DNA of 15,053 nucleotides from Euperipatoides rowelli (Eukaryota; Onychophora; Udeonychophora; Euonychophora; Peripatopsidae), in NCBI GenBank assembly GCA_003024985.2, contig PXIH01S0015845.1, one strand, 5' to 3'. Below the pieces are notes generated by a model. It did no database searches. It was not told the origin of the DNA and was given only the letters and a program-made list of their open reading frames with translations. Shown here piece by piece: positions 1-8,217 of the stretch. A program made the translations under genes and the position numbers. Each line of letters begins with the position of its first letter. Position 1 is the stretch's first letter.

Positions 1-962
1 TGAGTATTATTTTAATTAAAATGCCAGCATAGTGGATGAAACTAAGCCTGAAAAGGGTGTCAATTTAGCATAGTAAAATCATCTCATAATCCTTTGTGCT
101 GCAACACTCAACCTGCGTGACACCAAACTATATTGACATCTTTTTTACAGCGAAAATGCATCCCAGCGAAACACTGCTAAGTGCATCACTTTCAATAGAG
201 GGGTTGCATAAATATGAATATCCTCAACCATCAAAAATAAATTTAACTTTCATTTTCATGCAAATCATATAGTCAAAAAATTATTTTTCGAGAGAAGAAA
301 CTTTGGATCACATTCTTTTTTCATGTGATTTTTTTACTATTAGACTTTAGTTTTCAAGTTATCCTTTTCTGCGGAGTTTCCCCTCATGTTTGTATGAATG
401 TATTCAATTGATGGCTTCGGGGCTGGTTATTTTCTTTAAACATGATATGGAGGATTAGGTGCAGCAAAATTTTTCAAAATATGAATTTGATACCTGTGAA
501 TTTTTTAAATATATGCTTGAAGGATCAATTTGAATTTGATGTTAAATTTTTGAAATTTGATTTGTGTGTTCTGCGATGGAATAATCACATTGGTTTTTGA
601 ATTTGTAATTAGCTTATTTAGTTTGATCTATCTTTTCTATATCAAATTTATTTAATTTTGTTATTTGTTCATTTTATACAACATGTTTTATCATATTTGT
701 TTCAATATGGTTACAATAATATCAGTATAACATTTTGTTTTTCCACGATTATTTATTTATTTATTTTTCTCTATTTTTATGATGAACTTTGTAATATGAA
801 AATTGTAATTGAACAATTTGTTAAACACATGAGTTCAATGATCTATTGGGATTTGTATTTGTAGTGTAAAATAAAGTTTTTATGGGGTTTCCATAAATTT
901 AAAAAATTAAATTTTCAATTATAAGAAACAATTTAAAATACTTAAATAAATATACTTTTTGA
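1..962. other. Unassigned AT-rich intergenic sequence
   Basis: No gene or repeat is recognised here. The first ~220 bases are somewhat richer in G+C than the rest, but no frame reads as protein and no TIR or splice pair stands out. From ~220 on the sequence is poly-T and poly-A rich. A 68-codon open frame at 658-864 is mostly F, I, Y and L codons, as expected by chance from T-rich DNA, and is not called a gene. Confidence 0.6.
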
Positions 963-1178
963 TTTATATATAAGATGTTTATTATGACTATTTTAGACTA
1001 TTGCTCTATAGTGATAGATTACATTAATAAAAAAAAATTGGATAGGATTTATAGAACTATCAAGAGTATGACACGGTTTATTGATGGGAATTGGCATCTA
1101 TCCTTTATTGAAAGAATAAATGAGATTGATATTATATTTCCAAACCTTATGTTTCATGTTCAAAGAAATAGTGGTTAA
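963..1178 (+). pseudogene. Decayed LINE reverse transcriptase C-terminal fragment
   Basis: The plus frame through 963-1178 reads IYKMFIMTILDYCSIV, then a block containing KKKLDRIYRTIKSMTRFI, then GNWHLSFIERINEIDI. This matches the region after the catalytic domain in jockey/CR1-type non-LTR retrotransposon reverse transcriptases: a 'Y..lv.PiLEYcs.VWd' block, then 'k.id.le.vQr...RfI.g.w' and a '..ERl.eL.i..L' block. The tryptophan expected after V is isoleucine here. The similarity stops near residue 60 and the frame ends at 1178. No YADD active site or endonuclease is present, so it is a relic. The ATG at 975 is just an internal methionine, since the similarity begins upstream of it. The family assignment rests on motif memory, not a search. 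Confidence 0.6.
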
Positions 1179-1703
1179 TGAAAATCATCTAAATATATTG
1201 TCTTCTTAATAGAAAATCGTCAAGGAGACATAAATATGCATTAATGATGAGATTCAGGAAAACCAGGGTAAATAATATGTCAATGCGAGAGAAGTATAAA
1301 TATATGAAATAATCTACCATATGATATATTCGAGTAGGCAACTTTATATTCTTTCATCAGAAATATTTCTATTATTGATGCATGATATCGAAAGAGAATA
1401 GTATTTGATTTTAAATAGTTTTTGTAAATACTGAACTTTTAAAGGAGAAAAATGGTATTTGGATGATTAATATAAAAAATTAGTATTGAATTATTATAAT
1501 CCATTATTTCATTTTTATTTTAGATTTAAATTTTTATATTTTATTTTATTATTTTTGTATATTATACATTATAAATTTTGTATTATGAACTACTTTATAA
1601 TTTTTGTATTTATGCATATAGTTTCTGTATTGTACAATATTTGTTTGTTTTGTGATGTAACAAAACGACAGCTTTATACATAATAAAAAATTGAATTGAA
1701 TCT
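1179..1703 (+). repeat. Probable degraded 3' part and tail of the same LINE
   Basis: Just after the RT fragment, another frame (about 1202-1312) is rich in R and K, as seen near the C-terminus of such reverse transcriptases, but it is broken by stops. The stretch ends at ~1682-1701 with an AATAAA-like sequence followed by TTGAATTGAATC. Many jockey/CR1-like LINEs end in a short repeat of this kind. I infer that 963-1703 is the remnant of one insertion. The 65-codon frame at 1486-1683 is T-rich and looks like UTR rather than coding sequence. No target site duplication was found. Confidence 0.35.
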
Positions 1704-2389
1704 ATTACAATCAAGCAGAATACCATTATGCACACATTATTGAGTACATATTTAATCAGCTTGCTATGATCATATTCTGAACTTATATTTGATTTGAATT
1801 CTTTTTCAATTTATACAATAAATTCACATTTAGTATAGTATTAATTTGAAAATCATGCAAAGTTCCATTTAGCCACAATTAAGTCAATGTTAGACTAGTT
1901 GAAAGATAAACAGGAGTAGAGACCCACCCACACATATTATAAATCTTAGCATAATTAGGTATAATTCTTTCCATTGTCCTGTGTTGCTTCCCTAGTAACA
2001 AAATATGTTGTGTTTGGTACTTGTGCTATATAGGCAAATGTGACGGGAAGTCAGCACTACTCTATATGCTATATCTATTGCTCTATAGTTATAAGCCTAC
2101 ATGGGCACCCACAACCTACTCATATATTATAATTACATAAAAAGCATCCCGATCTTCTCCTCATTCAAATCTTTTCTCATGTAAATGCACTCTTAACACA
2201 TTTAACTTATAATCAACTTTAATCTGACTTCTTAGATTCACCTACATTATTATTGTGTGTCCTCCACAGTTTACATTGGGGTCCTAGATCAAGAGCTGTG
2301 TTTAGCAATCTCATCACTTAGTCTGTTTAGGTCTCATTTATATATGTCACTCCTGAATATTCTTTTATAAGCTTATTAAAATATATATA
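1704..2389. other. Unassigned sequence, slightly GC-richer in part
   Basis: The part at ~1900-2340 has more C and G than its surroundings. It contains two similar short stretches, ACCCACCCACACATATTATAA near 1921 and a related ACCTACTCATATATTATAA near 2113. No coding frame, TIR or RNA gene is recognised. Confidence 0.5.
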
Positions 2390-2948
2390 CACTAACCTCC
2401 ATGCTAATTTGCAAATGTGTATATTTTTTTCTCTCTCATCATATCACTAAAAATAATTTTTTAAAAGCCTCCTTTTTTATAGTTTAATATGTCTTTAATA
2501 AATCCCTGTAGTTTTTTTCCCATTTAAAATCATTTGATTTTAAGAATTTTAAAGTATCCCAGAGAGGGTATAATTACCTAAACCGTCAATAGCATTTTCT
2601 ATGTTAATTATTTCAGGGGGGTCGATAGGGGCGCTGAACGCAAGGGTATGTAAAAAGTAGGGTCTAAAGATCGACAGTTTTAAAAATCTCCTAATTAATA
2701 TAATTAAAACCACTTATTTGGCTTTATAGAGAAAGGATGTAAGATTTCGGCAAAAAAAAAAAATGAAGTTTCTACCTCAACTACAAATAATTCTTTGGAC
2801 GATTTTCTATTTATGTTCCTACCAGCATTGTACTCTATCAAGTGCAGCCAGAGAGGTAGCGAATGGCTAGCCTGCTTATGAATCTTTCTCGGTCTAGCCT
2901 TATTGATTGTGATCCAAAGCTGATTGGGTGTCTAAAGAATATTTTCAT
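2390..2948 (+). repeat. Left inverted arm of the fold-back element
   Basis: This 559 bp arm pairs with 3308-3868. It runs from CACTAACC to GAATATTTTCAT. Shared landmarks include CTCTCTCATCATATCACTAA near the outer end, CCCTTGCGTTCAG-type sequence in mid-arm, and GGCTAGCCTGCTTATGAATC near the inner end. A 36-codon frame from 2763 to 2870 is open in both arms. The differences between the two copies are about six replacement to two silent, so it is not under visible protein selection. Confidence 0.75.
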
Positions 2949-3307
2949 TTGTTGTATGAACTTTTACATATTGATTTACATACATTGCTAGATAAGAATT
3001 GCGCTCTACATCACTTACTTGCTCAAGGACATAAAATTGAACATTTAAAATTTTCAAGCTGAACGCCAAATAAGTAATAATTTTACAATTACCTAGGTGT
3101 AATGATTGTTATTGATCAAAAATATACCTATTAATGAACATTTCCAAGCATTTAAATTGTTAAAAATATAGGCATATTTTTTGTAATCGTATATTCAATA
3201 GGCTACGTTAGTATGACATTTTTGAAGGGGTCAAAGGGTATGGTCAACCTTTGACAGATATCTCCTTACAGTTATAGTAAATCAACAGTTTAAAGGTTAA
3301 ATGATGT
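2949..3307. other. Central spacer of the fold-back element
   Basis: This 359 bp AT-rich loop lies between the arms and has no open frame of note. It contains a perfect 8 bp stem, GTCAAAGG at 3230-3237 with CCTTTGAC at 3248-3255, around a 10-base loop. Nothing in it resembles a transposase. Confidence 0.55.
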
Positions 3308-3865
3308 ATGAAAATATTCTTTAGACATCCAATGAAATTTGGATCACAATCAACAAGGCTATATCGAGACAGATTCATAAGCAGGCTAGCCATTCGTTAC
3401 CTTTCTGGCTGCACTTGATAGAATACAATGCCGGTAGGAACGTAAATAGAATATCGTCCATAGAATTATTTGTAGTTGAGTTAGAAACTTCATTTTTTTT
3501 GCTCTAATCTTACTTTTTTTCTCTACAAAGCCAAATGAGTGGTTTAATTCTATTAATCAGGAGATTTTTAAAACTACCGATCTTTAGACCCTACTTTTTA
3601 TATACCCTTGCGTTCAGCCCTCTTATCGACCCCCCTGAAATAATTAACATATAAAATGCTATTGACGGTTTAGGTAATATAACCTCTCTGGAATTCTTTA
3701 AAATTCTTAATATTAAACGATTTTAAATGAAAAAAAAACTACAGGGTTTATTAAAGACATATTAAACAATAAATAAAAAATAGGAGACTTTTAAAAAATT
3801 TATTTTTAGTGATATGATGAGAGAGAAAAAAATATATACATTCGCGTAAATTAGCGTGGAGGTTA

Positions 3866-3868
<3 letters not shown>
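3308..3868 (-). repeat. Right inverted arm of the fold-back element
   Basis: This is the reverse complement of the left arm, 561 bp, running from ATGAAAATATTC to GGAGGTTAGTG. Many of its differences from the left arm are transitions, including several at CpG or former CpG sites. That is what decay of an untranslated duplicate would give. Small length differences occur at poly-A/T runs. Confidence 0.75.

Positions 3869-3870
<2 letters not shown>

Positions 3871-3915
<45 letters not shown>
3871..3915. repeat. (TA)n microsatellite
   Basis: About 22 TA units run without interruption, starting two bases after the fold-back's terminal TTAGTG. The left flank has only ATATATATA before CACTAA. The tract may be an expanded TA target site, or the element may have inserted at an existing TA tract. 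Confidence 0.95.
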
Positions 3916-3918
<3 letters not shown>

Positions 3919-4740
3919 AACTGATCATTGATTATTATTATTTAATAATTCAATTTAAGCGTACAAATGAGTTGTGACTAATTTCACCCATGTTTTTCAG
4001 ATCTACACAGAATATTTATGTCTTTTCATCCCATAGACATTGATTCTTTATAGCTCGTCTTCTATGCCATGGCCTCCTTAAGAAAAGAAGACATCTCCTT
4101 CCTCAGTGTCCCATTAAAGTTCAACCAATAAGCTTAGAAGTTATCCATTTCCTATAGATTACCTATTAGGTTTTGTTCATTTGTAACAAAGGCCACAATC
4201 CTACACAATAGTTCCCATCACTATAGACATACTAATTTATATATCTGAGCTGTTGTTAAATATCACATAATGTTAAAAGTCATTAATGTATTGCAGTGTC
4301 TTTTAAATTTTATTTTTGTTGCCAAGTTCTTCTTTAAAATTATTATTTTGCAAATTAAGTGACTTAATTTAAACATTCTTAATTAGCACTTAACAGCTTG
4401 AAAAGTACTCTTTGAAATTGATTTTTTTTTTCATTGTAGATTCACAAATTAATGTGTGAATCATCCATTTTATATTCTAATTAAATCAATATTTACATTA
4501 TCTAAATGTAAACATTTTAATTAAAGTAATTAACAAACTTAAAAGAATTGACAAAATAAGAAATGGAAAAAAAAAACCCAAGTAAATATTTTTTATAAGG
4601 ATTCACAACTAAAAATTTAAACTTGTAAAATTTGACATATTTTTAATAAATCTAATATACAAAGCAACAAGTTTGTTTGTAAATATGTTTGTTATCATTG
4701 AGAAGTCATGATCTTGGAGACAATTGGTAGTATTTTAAAT
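3916..4740. other. Unassigned intergenic sequence
   Basis: Most of this stretch is AT-rich and featureless. A GC-richer patch at ~3980-4240 is described separately. A GCCATGGCC (Kozak-like) start at 4069 opens only a 20-codon plus-strand frame. From 4250 to 4740 I see nothing beyond A/T runs. Confidence 0.5.
3984..4217 (-). pseudogene. Possible decayed coding fragment, unidentified
   Basis: On the minus strand one continuous frame of 78 codons has a protein-like mix of residues, including the runs NFNGTLRKEMSSFLKEAMA and LLCRIVAFVTNEQNLIGNL. It is broken by four internal stops (TAG, TAA, TAG, TGA). Each is one C-to-T change away from a CAG, CAA or CGA codon, which is the usual decay pattern of a dead coding sequence. 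The patch is also GC-richer than its flanks. I do not recognise the protein. A dead transposon or processed gene copy is possible, and so is chance. Confidence 0.2.
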
Positions 4741-4744
4741 AAAA

Positions 4745-5090
4745 AAAATTGGCATGTGGGTAGGTTGCACAATGTAGACAATGAAAATAGACTTTTTGAT
4801 TTTTGATGGTTGAGTGAAGTATTTAGCATATTTCCATCTCTGGCACAAACTTGAAATTTGGCATATGGGTAGACTGCATAGTGTAGACAATGCAAATAGG
4901 TTTTTTGATTTTTGGGATGGGGTGATGGGTGGGGAATGACCCTGAAGTTTTTAGCATACTTCCCAACATGGCACAAACTGGAATGACCCTTAAGTTTTTA
5001 GCATACTTCCCAACATGGCACAAACTTGAAATTTGGTATATGGTTAGGTTGCATAGTGTAGACAATGAAAATAGACTTTTGGATTTTTTT
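4745..5090. repeat. Imperfect tandem repeat (satellite-like)
   Basis: Three copies of a unit are recognisable by the landmarks GGTTGCATAGTGTAGACAATG-like (marker GTAGACAATG at 4774, 4883 and 5058) and TTTAGCATACTTCC-like (4822, 4950 and 4997). Basic spacing is ~109-128 bp. The last interval is longer because a 47 bp segment is duplicated inside it. Copies also share TGGCACAAACTTGAAATTTGG. Open frames on both strands here are by-products of the repetition, not genes. The family is unknown to me, and the array may be an internal part of a larger transposon. Confidence 0.8.
4934..5027. repeat. 47 bp perfect-phase tandem duplication
   Basis: Positions 4934-4980 and 4981-5027 carry the same 47-base segment, starting GAATGACCCT and ending GGCACAAACT. 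They differ only at one internal base (G/T) and at the last base. The near identity shows this internal duplication is much younger than the surrounding units. Confidence 0.9.
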
Positions 5091-5091
5091 N
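5091..5091. other. Undetermined base at end of tandem array
   Basis: A single N follows a run of seven T exactly where the third repeat unit stops matching. The next bases, AGAAAACCCCCGGTCCTGGG, are GC-rich and unlike the repeat. This may be a base-calling gap or an assembly seam, so continuity across it is not certain. Confidence 0.8.
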
Positions 5092-5367
5092 AGAAAACCC
5101 CCGGTCCTGGGAAATGCAGATTACTTCATGTTCTACTTTAGCTAAGCAATAAGTATAATTTAGATTAAATATAAATTTGTTATTTATTGTCTATTTAGTT
5201 ATTATTAATACCATATTTCTTCTATAGGCTAGCTATTCTAACATTGCTTTTAATAAATTGGCTATGTTACTCTGGTGACGTCAGATTAGTCTGAATATAG
5301 CGACACAACCAGTATTGAAAACATTACTATTTAAAAGGGAGAAGCTTAAAATACAAGCATATAGCTT
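5092..5367. other. Unassigned sequence
   Basis: No gene is visible. It holds a near-palindrome TCAGATTAGTCTGA at ~5281-5294, next to GTGACGTCA, whose core TGACGTCA is a perfect CRE-like palindrome. A chance occurrence is the simplest explanation. Confidence 0.45.
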
Positions 5368-5628
5368 TCAGATGTAACATTTTCCTTCAGAATATTAGAA
5401 CGATGATCTCTAACCTTAACCGTACACACACTGACCTAACTCAAAAATGAATATAATAGAAAATTAAAGGATCTCTAACCTTAACCGTACCCTAGCCCTA
5501 ACTCCAACATAAATATTAAAACATATAAAAAAATAAGTAATAAATAAAATAACACACTTGACCACAGATATAATGCAAGTCAACCTATGATTGGCTATTT
5601 TCAGGCTGTTAGACAATGTTACATCTGA
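5368..5628. mobile_element. Short MITE-like element with 17 bp inverted ends
   Basis: TCAGATGTAACATTTTC at 5368-5384 is matched in inverse at 5612-5628 with one mismatch, giving a 261 bp interval. Inside it, a 21-base segment containing TCTAACCTTAACCGTAC occurs twice (5405-5425 and 5470-5490, 65 bp apart). The second copy is followed by CCCTAGCCCTAACTCCAAC. No target site duplication is visible at these boundaries, so the ends may be internal to a larger unit or the flanks may have decayed. It carries no coding capacity. Confidence 0.4.
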
Positions 5629-5791
5629 GATCCAGACATTTTATATAAAATGTATTTTGATTAATATTATTCTAAATAACTTTTTTTTAAACAAGTAGAA
5701 TCATTTTGTTTAGTCATTATATCTCAAATTAAATAATTAAAAAAAATATTTAAATCCTTTGTGTGTCATCTTTTAGCAACAATTACAATGA
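5629..5791. other. AT-rich spacer before the LINE fragment
   Basis: No feature is recognised. The 5' junction of the truncated LINE lies somewhere near the end of this stretch or just beyond it. Confidence 0.4.
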
Positions 5792-6286
5792 CATGCCACC
5801 CTTTTCACTATATCAAATCACTGGGCTGAAGAGGTTTTTTTTTTTGTAATATATAGACTTAAAAGATTGGGTCTATCTCACCACTCCCTTACTATGATAT
5901 ACACATACTTTATTAGACCAGTCCTAGAGTACAATTTAGTAGTGTGGTCGGAATCACTTACCATACAACTCAAAAGGGACCTGGAAAATGTTCATAAAAG
6001 AATTGTTAAAATAATACTAGGTGACAGGTCCATTGGATACAGAGACACTTTGACTCAGCTGAATTTGGATTCATTGGAAAAGAGAAGGAATGAGATTATT
6101 GTAAATTATGCGCATAAATTTCTTGAGCAATACCCACAGTTTCTACCTGTAAAAAGAATTGAGCAATCTAATCACAACAATAGAAGCTCAAATTTACACT
6201 ACATACCATACATGAGAACCCAAAGATTTGCCAAATCTTCTATACCGATAATGTTATCTAAACTAAATGATTCAATTTGTAAATAG
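5792..6286 (+). pseudogene. 5'-truncated LINE reverse transcriptase, C-terminal end
   Basis: From about 5852 the frame reads YRLKRLGLSHHSLTMIYTYF, then IRPVLEYNLVVWSESLT, LENVHKRIVKIILG, LTQLNLDSLEKRRNEIIVNYAHKF and finally MRTQRFAKSSIPIMLSKLND before a stop at 6284-6286. These blocks occur in order at the C-terminus of CR1/jockey-type reverse transcriptases: the post-catalytic 'fiRPvLEY..vVW', the 'LE.vqkRi.kiIlG', the 'L..L.L.sLe.RR' and the closing 'R..rf..SfIP...r.LN'. The catalytic domain and endonuclease are absent, as usual for 5'-truncated copies. There is no internal stop or frameshift over ~145 codons, so it is a fairly recent copy. Codons before ~5852, including a poly-T run, may not belong to the element. 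Confidence 0.85.
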
Positions 6287-6386
6287 TTTTTAGTTTTGTT
6301 TATATTGTAATCTTATTATATCCATAACAATTTATATTGTAATAAATAATGTAAATAGATCTCACATCTTTCGAGGCCAGAGATCT
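6287..6386 (+). repeat. Probable 3' UTR of the truncated LINE
   Basis: After the RT stop comes TTTTAGTTTTGTTTATATTG and then two TATATTGTAAT motifs with AATAAA at ~6342, which could serve as a polyadenylation signal. The segment ends with an inverted pair, AGATCTC at 6357-6363 and GAGATCT at 6380-6386. LINEs of the CR1/L2 type often carry a 3' stem-loop recognised by their own enzyme, so this pair is a candidate. The true 3' end was not determined. Confidence 0.4.
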
Positions 6387-7541
6387 GTAATCTAATTCTA
6401 TGATAGCATGTTGTATCATATACTGTATAATATAATAATGTAAAAACCCTAGTATAATTTCATCTTTGAAATTGTAATGGAAATCCATTTGACTTTCTGC
6501 ATGACAGTCTATTAGTTCATACAGTCTTTTTGTGTATAAGTACAACATGCACAATGTTGTAAAAAACACCATAATCTGTAGCTGGTAAAAATCACACCTC
6601 TTACAAATCTGGCTTGGGACATTTGGGGTTGATTTCACTGCAATCATGAAGAGACCACCTTATGATTGAATTTGCTAACTCTTTTCTTAATTATTTACCT
6701 AATTTATTGACTTCTACCTTTTTTAATGCAACTGGAAGAAATACTAGAACAGTGGTAAATGCAATATCTCTTATAGTAAAACTAGTAGATATGCCAATTC
6801 TCCAATCATTTTAATGTTAAAAATGTTAAATAATCTAAAACCTTAGACCTATATTTTGTATAATTAAAGATATATGTGTTATTTATTTTATTTTTAAATA
6901 TCCAATTTATACTTTTATGTATAAATAAATATACACTAAATAAATAAATATACTTTTATGTAATATTTTCTACATCGTATCAAGGGTTAAGAAAATAATT
7001 TTATCTAATGTATCATTAACTATGATAATAAACGTAATAATAATATACAAATGTACAATTCTGACATTGCATAACAGAACAATAAAATCTGTTGAGGTAG
7101 TGATGTAAGTGTTAACAAAATATCAAAAATGACAACCAAATAAGATTAACATATAAATATTTTAGTTTAAAATTATCTTGCATACTGTACTAATAACTTA
7201 TTGATGATTTTAAATAGAAATATGATTTAGCTACACATTTTTTTTTTAAAGAGCTTTTTTATTCTTTTGTCACATCTTCATAAATTTATATTAGATTATT
7301 AGCTGTATTAATCAAGGTTCAGCTTATAAAATTCTGGGAAAATTTGATATTATTTAAATAAAAAAATAATAGTTTGAAATTTATTCCATTTAATAGATGG
7401 ATTATAAAATTTATAGTTAGGCATTTTTTTTCTTTTTCTGAATTTTTTATTTTATTAAAACTTTGGAAATTCATTTAACAAAACTTATGAGAATTAATTA
7501 TAATTCTACGAACTATAATAGCATTTGATTGGAAATACAGT
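6387..7541. other. Unassigned AT-rich sequence
   Basis: No transposon end or RNA gene is recognised. The patch around 6580-6670 is GC-richer and could be part of an unknown repeat. A 115-codon minus-strand frame (6300-6647) runs back through the LINE 3' UTR and is not supported as a gene. The remainder, ~6680-7541, is A/T-rich with several poly-T runs. Confidence 0.5.
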
Positions 7542-7788
7542 ATAATAATAATCATTGTCATCATCATCGTCATCATCATGAATCATCACATGGATCATCA
7601 TCATTGATCATCATCATGGATCATCATCATGGATCATTATCATGGATCATCATGATGGATCATGATGGATCATCATGATGGATCATCATCATGGATCCTC
7701 ATCATGGATCCTCATCATGGATCATCATCACCACCTCCACCTCCACCACCACCACCACCATCATCATCATCATCCTAATAATAATAAG
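7542..7788. repeat. Compound ATC/ATG microsatellite
   Basis: The tract begins with ATA units and passes through CATCAT repeats. A longer motif built on GGATCATCATCAT and GGATCATGAT follows, then CCACCT/CCACCA units, then more CAT, and it ends in AATAATAATAA. In its middle part (about 7600-7720), units of opposite sense such as GGATCATCATGATGGATC make local palindromes. No frame remains open through it, so it is not a coding His/Ser repeat. Confidence 0.9.
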
Positions 7789-7791
7789 TGG

Positions 7792-7830
7792 ATGGGTCCT
7801 TCACTCCTAAAGTGCTCCTCTAGGACCCAT
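7792..7830. other. Stem-loop with 9 bp perfect stem
   Basis: ATGGGTCCT at 7792-7800 pairs perfectly with AGGACCCAT at 7822-7830 across 21 bases. Within the loop, CACT and AGTG can form a second short helix. It sits just beyond the microsatellite. Its G+C content is well above the surroundings. Function is unknown, and it may be the edge of a small element. Confidence 0.6.
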
Positions 7831-7934
7831 GTCAAAATTAGTAATTAAAAAATTAATAACAAACAATTAAAAAAATTTAATAGAAAAAAAATCAACAAAT
7901 TAAAAATCTACAGCATCTAACCAATATACATAAA

Positions 7935-7942
7935 ACAATCAC
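7935..7942. repeat. Left target site duplication (ACAATCAC)
   Basis: This 8-base direct repeat abuts the left end of the element and is identical to 9123-9130. Perfect identity at exactly the TIR boundaries is strong evidence of transposition. Confidence 0.85.
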
Positions 7943-7998
7943 GGGAAGAATTCAGTTTTGTGTTCCACCGCCATTTTCAAAATGGCCACCATACCAGA
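7943..7998 (+). repeat. Left terminal inverted repeat
   Basis: This 56 bp repeat matches 9068-9122 in inverse with about seven differences, including one indel. It contains CCATTTTCAAAATGG, itself a palindrome around one base. Confidence 0.9.
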
Positions 7999-7999
7999 T

Positions 8000-8217
8000 G
8001 TAAATTACTGATAAATAGATTCATTCTTAATTTAAACATATTGAATAGTTATTAAAAATTTATTTTCAATAACAAATCAATACTTAGAAATTAAAGAATG
8101 CATGTATTAATAGAATACACACATTCTTCAAAAAATGAAAATATTATTGTAAATAAAAATTATCAATAACCATTCAATAATTTAAAATCAAGAATAAATC
8201 TATTATCAGTAATTTAC
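8000..8217. repeat. Internal imperfect palindrome, about 217 bp
   Basis: GTAAATTACTGATAAATAGA at 8000 is mirrored by its near-complement ending GTAATTTAC at 8217. The centre is a 15 bp stem (AAGAATGCATGTATT at 8094-8108 with 8114-8128, 13 of 15 paired) around AATAG. Pairing is good at both edges and at the centre and weaker between. The right arm is also the start of the first direct repeat, so the left arm is an inverted copy of that repeat's first part. Confidence 0.8.

Larger units (their letters stand above)
2390..3868. mobile_element. Fold-back element with long inverted arms (non-autonomous)
   Basis: Two ~560 bp arms face each other across a ~359 bp centre. The left edge reads CACTAACCTCCATGCTAATT and the right edge is its complement, ending GGTTAGTG. 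A hand alignment of the inner ~187 bases gives about 17 differences, or roughly 91 % identity, and the outer parts look similar with small indels. Total length is 1479 bp. No transposase frame exists in arms or centre. Ends beginning CACTA suggest the CACTA/EnSpm/CMC group, but very long arms also occur in Mutator-like and Foldback elements. No clean target duplication can be read because both flanks are TA-rich. An inverted duplication of one repeat, rather than a single transposon, is the main alternative. Confidence 0.7.

Noticed and set aside
2763-2870. 36-codon frame open in both fold-back arms (also 3386-3493, minus)
   Set aside because: The two copies differ by about six replacement and two silent changes, with no sign of protein selection. 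The frame is open simply because the arms are duplicates.
4695-5141. Overlapping open frames of 70-93 codons on both strands
   Set aside because: All lie in the tandem repeat and repeat the same peptide pieces. One crosses the N. They are by-products of the repeat.
6300-6647. 115-codon minus-strand open frame
   Set aside because: It runs antisense through the LINE 3' UTR, has no recognised domain, and is rich in I and Y as expected of AT-rich DNA. It remains the longest unexplained frame, so a blastp would be a fair test.
7560-7786. Coding polyhistidine or Ser/Ile repeat
   Set aside because: Frames through the ATC/ATG tract meet stops such as TGATCA. It is a microsatellite.
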